Source: Flavobacterium sp. | Lineage (GTDB): Bacteria > Bacteroidota > Bacteroidia > Flavobacteriales > Flavobacteriaceae | Assembly (NCBI RefSeq): GCF_030146175.1 | Contig: NZ_JASLCE010000081.1 | Location: forward strand, 1 to 51,337 | Length of the DNA: 51,337 nucleotides | Direction of reading: 5' to 3' | Shown: positions 25,568 through 35,500 of the stretch, piece by piece | Position numbering within the stretch: position 1 is the first letter of the stretch | How the letters are laid out: each line of letters starts with the position of its first letter | The notes under the pieces: generated by a model | Told to the model about the DNA's origin: nothing | The model's database searches: none | What the model saw: only the letters and a program-made list of their open reading frames with translations | Made by a program: the position numbers and the translations under genes

Positions 25568-26548
25568 TTAAACTAAATAGAAGAATGTAAATACGAACAC
25601 CCAAACTAAATCTACAAAGTGCCAGTACAATCCAACTTTTTCAACCATTTCATAACTTCTTCTTTTCTCGTATGTTCCTAAGATCACATTAAAGAAAATC
25701 AAGATGTTGATCAATACTCCGGTAAATACGTGGAATCCGTGGAATCCTGTAATAAAGAAGAAGAAGTTTGCGAATAATTTATGACCATACTCGTTGCGGA
25801 TCAGGTTTGCCCCTTCCACTACATATTTAACGTCATTTAATTTTTTCAATGATTCTTCTCTCGACAATACGGTTTTCGTTTTGTCTTTTGTATTGAATTC
25901 CGAACGAATCAATAGATCCGGATTGGCTTTGAATCCTTCTACAACCTGCTCTACAGAATAGGTAGGAATAGCATGCGATTCGTTCATATACCAAACCCCT
26001 TTATTTCGGGTTAATTGTTCTCTTTCTTTTGGAAGGTGCGCAGCAAAATCACCCAACGCTACTCTTTTTCCGTCTTTATCGACGAACTGAAGGATTAAAC
26101 CTCCTTTAGTTTCCACAGCCCCGTAAGTACCCTGGATAAAGTTTTTCCATTCCCATGCCTGAGATCCCAAGAAGATAAAACCACCAATGATGGTTAAAAG
26201 CATGTAAACGGCTACTTTTGTTTTTTTCATGTGATGTCCTGCATCAACCGCCAATACCATGGTTACGGATGAGAAAATCAAAATAAATGTCATCAATGCC
26301 ACGTAATACATCGGTGCATCAACGCCATGCATGAACGGGAAGTGATTAAAAACCTCGTCCGCAATAGGCCAGGATTCTATAAATTTAAATCTTGAAAAAC
26401 CGTAGGCTGCTAGAAATCCAGAAAAAGTCAAGGCATCCGATACGATGAAAAACCACATCATCATCTTACCATAACTTGCTCCCATCGGCTCATTACCGCC
26501 GTCCCAAGTTTTTCCATTAGTAGCTGTTGTAGTAACTGTCGCTCCCAT
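25568..26548 (-). CDS. Cytochrome c oxidase subunit III with large internal loop
   Basis: A 326-residue heme-copper oxidase subunit III. Helix-forming segments run from about 22 to 41, 66-90, 98-122, then 242-260 and 275-320, and include FHGFHVFTGVLINI, the conserved helix IV/V motif. Between them lies a hydrophilic insert of about 110 residues (from KDGKRVALGD to ANLIRNEYGH) that is typical of this Bacteroidota branch, as far as I recall. The start at 26548 is preferred over an in-frame ATG at 26632, because a -7 box lies between them and the longer version would overlap the upstream gene. It is preceded by a second, smaller subunit III-like gene. Confidence 0.92.
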   Translation of the reverse strand: MGATVTTTATNGKTWDGGNEPMGASYGKMMMWFFIVSDALTFSGFLAAYGFSRFKFIESWPIADEVFNHFPFMHGVDAPMYYVALMTFILIFSSVTMVLAVDAGHHMKKTKVAVYMLLTIIGGFIFLGSQAWEWKNFIQGTYGAVETKGGLILQFVDKDGKRVALGDFAAHLPKEREQLTRNKGVWYMNESHAIPTYSVEQVVEGFKANPDLLIRSEFNTKDKTKTVLSREESLKKLNDVKYVVEGANLIRNEYGHKLFANFFFFITGFHGFHVFTGVLINILIFFNVILGTYEKRRSYEMVEKVGLYWHFVDLVWVFVFTFFYLV

Positions 26549-26574
26549 TATAAAGTAATTAGTTAAAAAGTTCC

Positions 26575-26582
26575 CAAATTTA
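26575..26582 (-). promoter_or_regulatory. -7 box (TAAATTTG) before oxidase subunit III
   Basis: An exact TAnnTTTG match in the 44-base gap between the two subunit III-type genes, 26 bases before the ATG at 26548. It may be an internal promoter of the operon. Confidence 0.4.
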
Positions 26583-26592
26583 CATTTTTTTT

Positions 26593-27192
26593 CTATTTGT
26601 AGAAATAGAAAAATAAAAACAAATACACCCAAAGAAAATCAAGAAAGTGCCAAAACATCGCACCTAGCTCTATACCAAGGGTTTGACCTGAATTGTATTT
26701 TTGTTTAAAATGATTATAAATTATGATCAAAAGTGCTATTAAACCCCCGAATAAGTGGGCTAAGTGGACAATTACAACCACGTATAAAAACGAAGTTGTG
26801 ATCGTACTCTCACTTCCGGTAAAAAAATAACCGCTTTCGATAACTTGTGCAAAACCTTCAAATTGCAATACCACAAAAGCAATTCCCAAAGCCAATGTAA
26901 GCCATAACAAATTGGTAGTCGCTTTTCTGTTATCTTTCTGAATGGCTTTTTTAGCCAGATGAAAAGTCACACTACTCAGCAACATCACTACCGTACTGGC
27001 AATAAAAGCACTCGGCAGGGTAAAATCCTTTAACCAATCCGGTCTGGACTTACTCACCACATAGGCACTTGTTAAGCCGGCAAACACCATCACAATACTG
27101 ATCATCGCGAACCAAAGCATCATCTTATACGATTTTGCTTTTCTTTCGTTATGTTCTTCCACTGACATTTTCATACTATTTATTGCACTCAT
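26593..27192 (-). CDS. Second subunit III-family protein of heme-copper oxidase
   Basis: A 199-residue membrane protein with five predicted helices, belonging to the short COX3/CyoC branch. It shows KMMLWFAMISIVMVFAGLTS, the conserved helix ending in SAYVVSKSRPDW, and the late HLAHLFGGLIALLIII and LGAMFWHFLDFLWVYLFLFF motifs that resemble the larger neighbour. Either M1 or M9 could be the start; the former is kept. It lies 5 bases after ctaB. The pair of unequal subunit III proteins is common in Flavobacteria; whether both join the same complex is unknown. Confidence 0.9.
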   Translation of the reverse strand: MSAINSMKMSVEEHNERKAKSYKMMLWFAMISIVMVFAGLTSAYVVSKSRPDWLKDFTLPSAFIASTVVMLLSSVTFHLAKKAIQKDNRKATTNLLWLTLALGIAFVVLQFEGFAQVIESGYFFTGSESTITTSFLYVVVIVHLAHLFGGLIALLIIIYNHFKQKYNSGQTLGIELGAMFWHFLDFLWVYLFLFFYFYK

Positions 27193-27197
27193 ATAGC

Positions 27198-28112
27198 CTA
27201 TCGTAAAAATTTATCTATAACATATACCAATTGCAGCAACGAAATATACGAAACACTCACCAACATTAATTTGCGGGCCGCTTTTTCGTCCATTTCTCTA
27301 TATAATTTCACTGCAAAATACAACATCCAAAGTCCTAAAAGCAATACAAAACCAGCCGCTACATAACTCAGTTTTAAATCACCTGTAAACCCAACTACCG
27401 GAATCAACGAAGCGATGATCAACCAAACAGTATACAATATCGTTTGCAAGGCGGTTTTCTTATCCTGTTTTCCTGTTGGCAACATAAAGAACCCGGCTTT
27501 TTCGTAGTCTTTATACAAAAACCAACCAATAGCCCAGAAATGCGGGAATTGCCAGAAAAACTGAATTAGGAAAAGTGTTCCGGCCTCAATACCAAATTCA
27601 TTGGTCGCCGCTACCCACCCTAACATAAACGGAATGGCACCCGGAAAAGCACCTACAAACACCGAAAGTGGTGTCATGGTCTTTAAAGGCGTATAAACAC
27701 TGGTATATAAAAATATGGATATTGCGCCGAACATGGCCGTTTTCGGATTGATCGTATACAAAATAGCGATCCCGACAACGGTAAGCACGGCTCCTAAAAT
27801 AAAGGCAGTTTGTTTGGAAATTCTCCCGGAAGGAAGTGGTCTGTTTTTGGTACGATCCATCAACGCATCCAGATCTTTTTCGATGATCTGATTAAATACA
27901 TTGGAAGCCCCCACCATACAATAGCCACCAATTCCAAGTAGTATAAAAGTAATCCAGCTAAAAGGCGTTTCATCGGAAACTCCTAATAAATAGCCTACTA
28001 TAGACGAAAAGACAACACTAATAGCCAGTCCCGCTTTGGTGATTCCTTTAAAATCCGCAAATAAAGAGGTAAGTGAAATTGTTTTTTCTGAAGCGTTCAA
28101 GGCAGTTTTCAT
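27198..28112 (-). CDS. ctaB: Protoheme IX farnesyltransferase (heme O synthase)
   Basis: CtaB transfers a farnesyl group to heme b, giving heme O for the terminal oxidase. The 304-residue length and about nine transmembrane helices fit the UbiA superfamily. The prenyl-diphosphate binding motif N-x-x-x-D-x-x-x-D is seen in ASNVFNQIIEKDLDALMDRT, followed by KNRPLPSGRIS, and the second Asp-rich loop lies near YKDYEKAGFFMLP. It is the first gene of the structural oxidase operon, which has a full promoter 23 bases upstream. Confidence 0.96.
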   Translation of the reverse strand: MKTALNASEKTISLTSLFADFKGITKAGLAISVVFSSIVGYLLGVSDETPFSWITFILLGIGGYCMVGASNVFNQIIEKDLDALMDRTKNRPLPSGRISKQTAFILGAVLTVVGIAILYTINPKTAMFGAISIFLYTSVYTPLKTMTPLSVFVGAFPGAIPFMLGWVAATNEFGIEAGTLFLIQFFWQFPHFWAIGWFLYKDYEKAGFFMLPTGKQDKKTALQTILYTVWLIIASLIPVVGFTGDLKLSYVAAGFVLLLGLWMLYFAVKLYREMDEKAARKLMLVSVSYISLLQLVYVIDKFLR

Positions 28113-28134
28113 TATTATTTATAAAAACGGTGCG

Positions 28135-28166
28135 CAAATATACTTCAAAAATTAGTTTTCATCAAA
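28135..28166 (-). promoter_or_regulatory. Promoter of the ctaB-oxidase operon
   Basis: On the minus strand TTTG (28166-28163) is followed after 20 bases by TATATTTG (28142-28135), both exact matches to the Bacteroidota -33/-7 elements. The leader to the ctaB ATG is about 17-20 bases. Confidence 0.7.
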
Positions 28167-28204
28167 AGTAAACCCTTAAAATCAACCGCAAACAGCAGTT
28201 TTAA

Positions 28205-28232
28205 CAAAAAAGAGAGGTCTTTCGACCTCTCT
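28205..28232 (-). terminator. Intrinsic terminator after the SRPBCC gene
   Basis: AGAGAGGTC (28211-28219) and GACCTCTCT (28224-28232) form a 9-bp stem with a TTTC loop. On the minus strand a U tract (TTTTTTG) follows. Confidence 0.85.
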
Positions 28233-28242
28233 CCATATTTTT

Positions 28243-28785
28243 TTATTGTTTTTCCAATAGTGTCTTCATATCCTTCAGACCAGTATCCAAAGCACCGCCC
28301 AATTCTTTTTCCATATCCATAAACAGCAGTAGCAGATTCATCGGATAGTTTATCGAACCTTTAAAGCCCCATTTGACTTTGGTTTGATTTTCCGACACCG
28401 CTTCGGTTATCATATACGCATCATCATCGGCTTCCATAGGCTCTTTAAAACGCAGCTTCATATCCACACGATCGCCATCGACAATACGAACAATTTCCTG
28501 TTCGCCTTTTCCAACTTCCCTATTGGTACTTTCCCAGGCATAAACAAAACCAACTTCTCCGTCGTTTCCTTTATACTCTCTTTTCATCGCCGGATCTTTC
28601 CGATTCCAGACACTATAGTAATCCTGGTTTTTAATATGCTTTATATAATCGAACACTTCCGCTTTAGGTTTGTTGATCACTACTTCTCTTTCAATAGCAT
28701 AGTCTTTTTTCACAAACAAACCCGCCACGAGTAACAATACGATAACCGCCAGGAAGAACAGTATGATATTTTTTATGATTCTCAT
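28243..28785 (-). CDS. Membrane-anchored SRPBCC (START-like) family protein
   Basis: A 180-residue protein with an N-terminal transmembrane anchor (about 5-25) followed by a polyketide cyclase/SRPBCC domain: IEREVVINKPKAEVFDYIKH is the standard opening of this fold, then WNRKDPAMKREYKGNDGEVG and the C-terminal helix after NYPMNLLLLFMDMEKELGG. The ligand is unknown. It is a single gene between the ctaB promoter region and remB. Confidence 0.87.
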   Translation of the reverse strand: MRIIKNIILFFLAVIVLLLVAGLFVKKDYAIEREVVINKPKAEVFDYIKHIKNQDYYSVWNRKDPAMKREYKGNDGEVGFVYAWESTNREVGKGEQEIVRIVDGDRVDMKLRFKEPMEADDDAYMITEAVSENQTKVKWGFKGSINYPMNLLLLFMDMEKELGGALDTGLKDMKTLLEKQ

Positions 28786-28832
28786 AAAATGATGTTTTTT
28801 ATTGGTTATAATTCTAAAATTACAAAAAATAA

Positions 28833-30932
28833 TTAAAAATCATAGTACCAATTAAACAAATCTACCCGCAAACCAACTGAAAACCAGGTTGTCGAACTTT
28901 TTACTGCACTTGGCGTTTCGGTAGCCGGATCAAAGTTTCTATAAATCACATTTCCGAAAAGTTTCAGGTTCATCGCCGGATTTACCAGATAACCCGCCTG
29001 AAGATCGGCTATTAAAACATTCGTTTTATTTCCTTGTCCGGTTACCACTCCGGTATCAAAAGGACGGTCTTCGTCATAATTACGGTAGATATCACCGCCG
29101 TAATTATAGGTATTATCCGCCGTGTTAAAATCGAGTCCTCTTTGTCCGTAAATCAGTTTTGCATCGACAAACCAGCGTCCATAATAATAACGGGCAATTC
29201 CGACCACTTCTTTCAGATTGGCACCCCAAAGATGTCCCATACTTTGGTTATTATGTCCGTAGTTCGTTAACACATTACTATGCGAATACACATACGGACG
29301 CACATAATTGTATTCGGCCTGCAACATCAGGTTTTTAATCTTAAATGCATCGTAATACTTTCCACCAATCTGGAAGCCGTATTTATTTTTCCAGCTTCCA
29401 TTACCCGCTTTAATATCACTTAACGAAAACTCATCCAACAGGAATTGTCCGTAGATATTCATTTGGTTGCTCAGCTTATATTTCGACGTAAGTCCCAAAA
29501 CGGCATTTCCGCTTTTGGAAGACGATGTAAATTCAACGGCACGATAAAAAATGATCGGGTTAACAAAGCTAAAATCAAAACCACGGTCGTTGGTATTACT
29601 CCAAACCACCGATTCAAAGAATCCCATATTCCATCGTTTGGAAACATTCCAGCTCAGGTAGTGATTGGCCATATATTTGGTGGCGTATGTCTTTTCGGCT
29701 GTTACATCGGTACGAACATCTTTCAACCACATATAGGTATTGGTATATTTAATTTTCCAAAACGTCGTATTGATTTTAAAATACGGATACGGACTGGCCA
29801 CATCGCTAAAAATCAGTGAGCGGTATCCATCTCCAATAAAATTCCGTCCGTAACCCAATTGCAGGTTGATGAATTTATTAGGCGTATACGATATATTGGC
29901 TTCCGCAAGCGGAAAATCGTAGCCATCTCCATTAAATTCTTTAGCGATCCCGATACCCGGAATAATCGCCGGATTTCCACCCGATGGCTTAATCGATTCA
30001 GCATAACGGTTGTAATAATCCGCAAAACGCCCCTGACTTTCATAAACCGAACTCGAGAACGTTAGCTGCTCGCCCAACGCCCCCTGAACATGTACCCCGC
30101 GGGTGTTCACATAGGTATATTTGAGTTCGCTATCCATATCTTTCCCAACGCGCAGGTCGAAAATCGGGTTGATCGTAAACCAATAGCCGTCACCCTGAAT
30201 GGCAACCAGGTTTTCATTCCAGAGTTTTCGTCCCCACCAGGAGGTTTTATTTTTGAGCAGTTTTTGCTGTTCCTTATCGAAATCGTAATATTTGGCCACT
30301 TCCGCATAAGAATACGGTTTGGAAGCCGAATGGTTATTACTTCCCACCTGATTTACGGCCGCATCGAAAACGGCATAATTCTGATGTGAAAAAGGAATAT
30401 TCAGATGGCTTTTAAACTGCGGGTTCCGAAAGGGCTTGCTAACAATTTTATCAAACTCATCCAGTTCCTGTTGTACTTTTGGATTGGTTTTTCCGGAAGT
30501 AGTCGCTACAGCTGTTGTTTCATCCGATACCGATTTTTCCAACGGAATAGCGATACGCACCGTATATTTAGCATAGGTTGCCCTACCTGCAAATTTTGCC
30601 GGTTCTACTTTTTCGAACTGCGCAAAAACTCTTTTGGTTTCCTCTTTCAGTTCGGGATAGGCCGCATCGATATACAAGGGTTTAAATGTCCCGGTCGAAT
30701 CGACTTCAAACAAGGCAATAACCGTTCCCTTATAATTCGCATCGGTTACCTGCTGTGGCACTTTAAAATGCGAATAGAAAAAATCCTGAACTTTAGCATT
30801 AAAGCAGGATTCCTGCTCTTTTTGCGGTTTATCTTTACAGTCCTTAAAAACCGGAAACTGTTCGTTTTCGGTTTGTGAAAACGCATTTGTCAATCCAAGT
30901 GACAAGAACAGGGCACACCATAAATACCTCAT
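28833..30932 (-). CDS. remB: Gliding motility protein RemB
   Basis: RemB is an outer-membrane or surface protein implicated in gliding of Flavobacterium johnsoniae. The 699-residue product has a signal peptide (1-19, LSLGLTNAFS), an N-terminal TonB C-terminal-like domain (about 60-135, GTVIALFEVDSTGTFKPLYI followed by a strand-rich KYTVRIAIP), and a long region of aromatic alternating beta strands (about 230-699) that ends in a terminal Phe (LFNWYYDF), as in outer-membrane barrels. Recognition also rests on synteny: deoC, vanZ, gcvH and sprA follow upstream in the order I recall from F. johnsoniae. It starts 12 bases after deoC. Confidence 0.85.
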   Translation of the reverse strand: MRYLWCALFLSLGLTNAFSQTENEQFPVFKDCKDKPQKEQESCFNAKVQDFFYSHFKVPQQVTDANYKGTVIALFEVDSTGTFKPLYIDAAYPELKEETKRVFAQFEKVEPAKFAGRATYAKYTVRIAIPLEKSVSDETTAVATTSGKTNPKVQQELDEFDKIVSKPFRNPQFKSHLNIPFSHQNYAVFDAAVNQVGSNNHSASKPYSYAEVAKYYDFDKEQQKLLKNKTSWWGRKLWNENLVAIQGDGYWFTINPIFDLRVGKDMDSELKYTYVNTRGVHVQGALGEQLTFSSSVYESQGRFADYYNRYAESIKPSGGNPAIIPGIGIAKEFNGDGYDFPLAEANISYTPNKFINLQLGYGRNFIGDGYRSLIFSDVASPYPYFKINTTFWKIKYTNTYMWLKDVRTDVTAEKTYATKYMANHYLSWNVSKRWNMGFFESVVWSNTNDRGFDFSFVNPIIFYRAVEFTSSSKSGNAVLGLTSKYKLSNQMNIYGQFLLDEFSLSDIKAGNGSWKNKYGFQIGGKYYDAFKIKNLMLQAEYNYVRPYVYSHSNVLTNYGHNNQSMGHLWGANLKEVVGIARYYYGRWFVDAKLIYGQRGLDFNTADNTYNYGGDIYRNYDEDRPFDTGVVTGQGNKTNVLIADLQAGYLVNPAMNLKLFGNVIYRNFDPATETPSAVKSSTTWFSVGLRVDLFNWYYDF

Positions 30933-30944
30933 GTAATACCGGGT

Positions 30945-31688
30945 TTAATATTCACTATTTGATTGCTCTCCGTTGGCAATAGCTTTCGCCGAAGAGGTTC
31001 CGATTCGTTTTACACCCAAACGCACCATTTCCAGTGCTTCCTCGTATGTACGTACACCACCGGCTGCTTTTACCGGTAGCGGAAATGAATTTTCCAGCAT
31101 TAGTTTTACGGCCGGCACAGTCGCGCCATTTGGCTTCCCGTCTTCGGTTTTATAAAATCCGGTTGATGATTTCACAAAAACCAATTCGTATTGATTTTCT
31201 TTAAAATTGGCAATAACGACGTTTTTGATCAATGCCGATAGCTGTACGATCTGATGGTCGTTTAAAGCCGCTACTTCGATGATCCATTTTACGATCTTGT
31301 TATGCGATAATCCCAAACGGGTACACTCCAGGACTTCTTTTTTTACTTTATCGGTTTCACCGCGTTTAAATGCTTCGTAATCCGCTACAAAATCAAGATC
31401 GTCTGCACCATCCTGAATGGCCTGTTCCGCTTCATTTAATTTCTCTTCCAATGTTCCGTTACCGTTTGGAAAATCGATAACCGTTCCGATGGTTACCGCT
31501 GAATTATTTTCAGCGATCATCGTTCGGGCCATCGCTACCATATCCGGGCGAATCATAATCAGTTTGAATTTTTCCCGAATTGCTTCCGCAACATAGTCGG
31601 CAACAATTTTTCGGTTCTCCGTTTCTGAAACACCAGCCTGTTCGGCGGTTTTTAAATAGGTCGAGTCTAAATAATTTCTAATATCCAT
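30945..31688 (-). CDS. deoC: Deoxyribose-phosphate aldolase
   Basis: DeoC cleaves 2-deoxyribose 5-phosphate to acetaldehyde and glyceraldehyde 3-phosphate. In the 247-residue product the Schiff-base Lys173 lies in FVKSSTGFYK, the assisting Lys207 in VKAAGGVRT, and an Asp-rich strand (GADDLDFV, near 94-101) matches the proton-relay aspartate region. The start at 31688 (MDIRNYLDST) is chosen: the longer in-frame ATG at 31736 would include a terminator hairpin at 31700-31724. It is followed after 12 bases by remB, although the two have no known functional link. Confidence 0.95.
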   Translation of the reverse strand: MDIRNYLDSTYLKTAEQAGVSETENRKIVADYVAEAIREKFKLIMIRPDMVAMARTMIAENNSAVTIGTVIDFPNGNGTLEEKLNEAEQAIQDGADDLDFVADYEAFKRGETDKVKKEVLECTRLGLSHNKIVKWIIEVAALNDHQIVQLSALIKNVVIANFKENQYELVFVKSSTGFYKTEDGKPNGATVPAVKLMLENSFPLPVKAAGGVRTYEEALEMVRLGVKRIGTSSAKAIANGEQSNSEY

Positions 31689-31699
31689 GGTATAAAAAT

Positions 31700-31724
31700 A
31701 AAAAAATCCCACAAAAGTGGGATT
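31700..31724 (-). terminator. Short terminator between vanZ and deoC
   Basis: AATCCCAC (31705-31712) and GTGGGATT (31717-31724) form an 8-bp stem with an AAAA loop. On the minus strand a run of T's follows. It lies 17 bases past the VanZ stop. Confidence 0.7.
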
Positions 31725-31741
31725 ACTATGTTGCAATTAAT

Positions 31742-32119
31742 TTAGTCTTTCAGCTTCTGACTTCTGTTTATGTAAAGCAATGCTATTGCTATAAGTCCTC
31801 CTGTGGTATTGGCCAGCACATCTAAAATGTCGGCCGATCTGTTTTCTGTAAACAAACCCTGACAAACTTCAATTCCAACGCCGTATAAAAACCCGAAAAG
31901 AAATACGATTCGCAGTTTTTTTACCAATGGTTCTTTTGGGAACTTGCTATCGAGTGTCCGAAACCACAGAATGGTAAACAGAAAGTAAAAAACAAAATGT
32001 ACAAACTTATCTTTAAAAGGAATTTTTCCGCCCACATCCGTATTAATGGTTATCAGACAGGCAATACCTATCACTAACGACCAACCTAATGCGAGTAAAA
32101 GATTGAGTTTACGCACCAA
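31742..32119 (-). CDS. VanZ family membrane protein
   Basis: A 125-residue protein with four transmembrane helices (about 7-24, 39-55, 70-88, 101-119). It has the VanZ-like motif [17 protein letters not shown] after the first loop and the conserved [25 protein letters not shown], where E, Q and the R-x-x-D pattern are family landmarks. The first VanZ was found with teicoplanin resistance, but most chromosomal relatives have no proven function and resistance should not be assumed. It overlaps the gcvH stop by 11 bases, so it is translationally coupled. Confidence 0.88.
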   Translation of the reverse strand: MVRKLNLLLALGWSLVIGIACLITINTDVGGKIPFKDKFVHFVFYFLFTILWFRTLDSKFPKEPLVKKLRIVFLFGFLYGVGIEVCQGLFTENRSADILDVLANTTGGLIAIALLYINRSQKLKD

Positions 32120-32489
32120 TCAAGGCTTTATAATCTTCGCTTGACAAAAGTTCTTCTACTTCTGCCGGATTGCTGATTTTTACTTTAATCATCCATCCCG
32201 CTCCGTAAGGATCGCTGTTAACACTTTCCGGTTCTGACTCTAAATCTTCGTTAAATTCAATGATCTCTCCTGTTAAAGGTAAGAACAAATCCGATACTGT
32301 TTTTACCGCTTCAACGGTTCCGAAAACTTCGTCTTTATCCAGTGTCTGATCCAACGTTTCTACTTCAACATAAACGATATCTCCTAATTCTTTTTGTGCA
32401 AAATCAGTAATTCCAATCGTTGCAACCTCGCCGTCAAGGCTTACCCATTCGTGATCTTTTGTGTACTTTAAGTTAGATGGTATATTCAT
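32109..32489 (-). CDS. gcvH: Glycine cleavage system H protein
   Basis: GcvH is the lipoyl carrier shuttling the aminomethyl intermediate between the P, T and L proteins. The 126-residue protein has the lipoylation site Lys63 in [13 protein letters not shown] and the usual N-terminal YTKDHEWV. The start at 32489 is chosen over the in-frame ATG at 32561 because a -7 box lies between them and the product then has the standard H-protein length. No gcvT or gcvP is nearby; the gene is embedded between sprA and vanZ. Confidence 0.96.
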   Translation of the reverse strand: MNIPSNLKYTKDHEWVSLDGEVATIGITDFAQKELGDIVYVEVETLDQTLDKDEVFGTVEAVKTVSDLFLPLTGEIIEFNEDLESEPESVNSDPYGAGWMIKVKISNPAEVEELLSSEDYKALIGA

Positions 32490-32507
32490 TGTGTTTATTT
32501 TTATTGA

Positions 32508-32515
32508 CAAATGTA
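32508..32515 (-). promoter_or_regulatory. -7 box (TACATTTG) of gcvH
   Basis: An exact TAnnTTTG match 18 bases before the gcvH ATG, in the short gap after the sprA stop at 32551. No TTG at the usual distance. Confidence 0.5.
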
Positions 32516-32550
32516 ATTTTATTAGCGGTAACTTTAAAATGTTTTCCTTA

Positions 32551-35500
32551 TTAATTTCCAAAGTTATAACGCAGTGTAAAACCGGAGCGGATGTTCGTCA
32601 TCGGGAACGAAGTCGAGATCACCGCCTGTGAGAACGAATGGTCATAATAGAAAATCGCTGTCAGGTTTTTACTAAACATATAATCGGCTGTTAATTTTAG
32701 CGACCAGATATCCTGACCACCAGCCAACTGGTTATTATCGTAATCCAAATAACGAACGATTGTCTGGTTTTGACGCAATGTTAAATTCGCTTTCAGGTTA
32801 ATATCACTACGAATCACACCCATTGGATTATCGGCCAGTTTGGAGTTGATCGTAACATCTTTAAAACGATATCCAAATTCCAGTGTATATTCATTTCCTT
32901 TTACCTCGGTTAACAATCCGTTATCGAAACTCAACGACAAGCTTCGGTCTTTTTTCATTTCGGCCAAAATCTTGAATGAGTTTTTCATTTCAAAATCCAC
33001 GCGCATCAATGGGTTAAACTGTTCCACTAAATTGACATTCGCTACAATCGTTTTTACCGGATAGTTTCCTGTTGTCGGGTTTATAGCATTCGGATCGGCA
33101 TCGTAATCGAAATTCGAACGGAATGAACTTACCGTATACGAGGCACGGTATCCGTGTTGTAACGAGAATCGTTTAAAGTTTTCTTTAAAGAATCCATAGC
33201 GCATCAATCCGGTATATTTTATATTCCAGTTCGGGATTGGCACGTCGCGGAAAATTCCTGTCGACACACTCGAAGCACTTGTTCCGGTATAAGCGGCAAG
33301 GAACGACGGTAACAATACCGCCTGACTGTTTCTTCCAAATCCAACCGGATAACCGTCCGGAGTGGTGTTATTCGGATCCAGTCCTCTTTCGGTTGCCAAA
33401 CGTCTTGCAATTGTCAATCGGTTTTCTCTGAAATCGTTAAACGCATCCGAACCGGTTTCATCACTTCTTGAGAACGCTGTTTTAATCAACACAGTCGAAA
33501 TCGAGAAGTTACCAAAATCGTAAGGTGAACGGGCGTTATAGTTTCCAAAGGAATCCACATCATACTGTTCCGAGAAATTCTGTGAATAGGTACGATTCGC
33601 ATTTAAGTCGATTTTCAAATCATTAAACGGTTCTACCTGTGCGGTAATATCCAATAATTTATTACGCACCTGTGTAAAACTCTGGTTGAATTCCGGATAG
33701 TTGGTTAACCATCCGTTTTTGGCTGCTTCATAACGAATATCCGACTGGCTACCCATAATAAATCCTAATGTCGGTTGCATGGTTCCGAAGAAACCTACTT
33801 TAGGTAAATAACCCGGAAGTACCGTACCACCATTATCGGTATAGTTAATCTGAATATTTTTCACACTGGTTGCCAATCCGATCAAACCGTCAATAATCAC
33901 ATTCGGTTTGTCTTCCGGAGCTTGCTGGATCTGGGTAATTTTCTGACCCGGAACCGGAGCTTTCGGAGCCGGTGTATTGGCTTTTGGCGCCGCTTTTCTA
34001 CGTTGTTTGGTTAGACCGATGTACTTATAGAAGTTATCCATCGTCAATACCGTATTCAATCGGTGTGATGCCGCATTCTGGATCGTGTTACCCAAATCGT
34101 AACCATCGATTGATGAGAAAGCATCCGACGAACGTTGCCAGTTGTAATCACCGGTATACGTATAGGTTGATTTCACAAAGCTTAAGAACGGCAGTTTGTT
34201 TATCGGCAGATCGTAATTTACGTTTAGCTGTTGCGTATGGTTATTCGGTTCTCCGATATCAAAATAGCTATCCCAGATAGTATTTGTCGGATCCGGTATT
34301 TTATTTTCATCCAGGTAATTTCGAACGATGTTATTCGATGACGCACTATAATTAATACGCAGCGATTTGGTTAGATTATAATTAAACCCGTATTGGTAAT
34401 TGAAGAAGTAATTTCTTCTGTACAACGGATCGATTGCAATACCTTCCACACCATCTACCTGTCGGAACTGTTGTCTGTTGTACTGACGTAAAATTGTCGA
34501 GCTGAATGAAATGGTTGTTGGCAAATAATTAAAGTTAAAGTCGCTCAACATTTTCCAATAGCTGCTTTTCTTCATGAACTTCGTTTTCTTAAACGGCTCT
34601 ACGGCTTTTGGTTTGAATGTATAGGCATAATCGGCTGAGGTTTTCACCTGCTGATCCACCAAACTTTCCACTTCAAAATCGTGGTGTTCCATTTCGTTAA
34701 ACGAGTACGACAAGGTAAGGTTTTCCACATCATACACGTGCTGTTTCTGTTCCGGTGCACGGTCTTTTTTCACTCCGATAAAGTTGATACTTTTTCGTTT
34801 GGTATAATCGATCGCACGGTTGCGGATATTGTCTTTTTCGGCGCTATCGGCGGTTACATCCAACAACTGCTGTAATTTGATATCCTGATTAAACGGATCG
34901 TATTCCGGTGTAATGATTTCCTCACCTACTCCGTAGTTAAACGGCAGGTTGATTCCCCATTTCTTAGGCAATAATTTTCCTAAGTTAATATTGGTAACGA
35001 TGTTGTATTGTTTTACATCTTCACGACTTCTTTCGTTTGGTCCCTGTTCCAGTGTTCCGAAACCGATGGTACTCATTCTACCGGTAGCCGAGATATTCAT
35101 AAGGTCGGCAAAGTTAGTGTCCAAATTGGCAATAGCCGCCATACCGCCTTTGTTATCCATTTCGGACATACGCAATTCGTTAAACCAAACTTCCCCGCGC
35201 ACTTCCTGAGTGGAGATGTTTTTTACCCCGACCATTAAGGTACGTACCAAACCAAAGTTCGGGTTACCTTTAATACCTAATGTCAGCATATTTGGTTTTC
35301 CGCTCAATGACGGATCCAGGACATCCTCACGTGCATATCCAATACCGGTTAACGGATCAACCGGGTTTGGCAGGTTCCCCTGTAATGCGAGCACTTTTAA
35401 CTTGGTTAACAATTCCAGACGTAAATCGATCTCGTTATCCGAAGGCCAGATTTCTTCCGCCGAACGCGCCGAGAAAGCCGTTGGTTTTAACGGAATCTCC

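Noticed and set aside
26549..26632. Longer start of oxidase subunit III
   Set aside because: It would overlap the end of the preceding gene and contain the -7 box at 26575-26582; the ATG at 26548 gives the usual N-terminus.
31742..32119. VanZ as a glycopeptide resistance gene
   Set aside because: Only the family name points to resistance; there are no van ligase or regulator genes nearby and chromosomal VanZ proteins are widespread with no such role shown.
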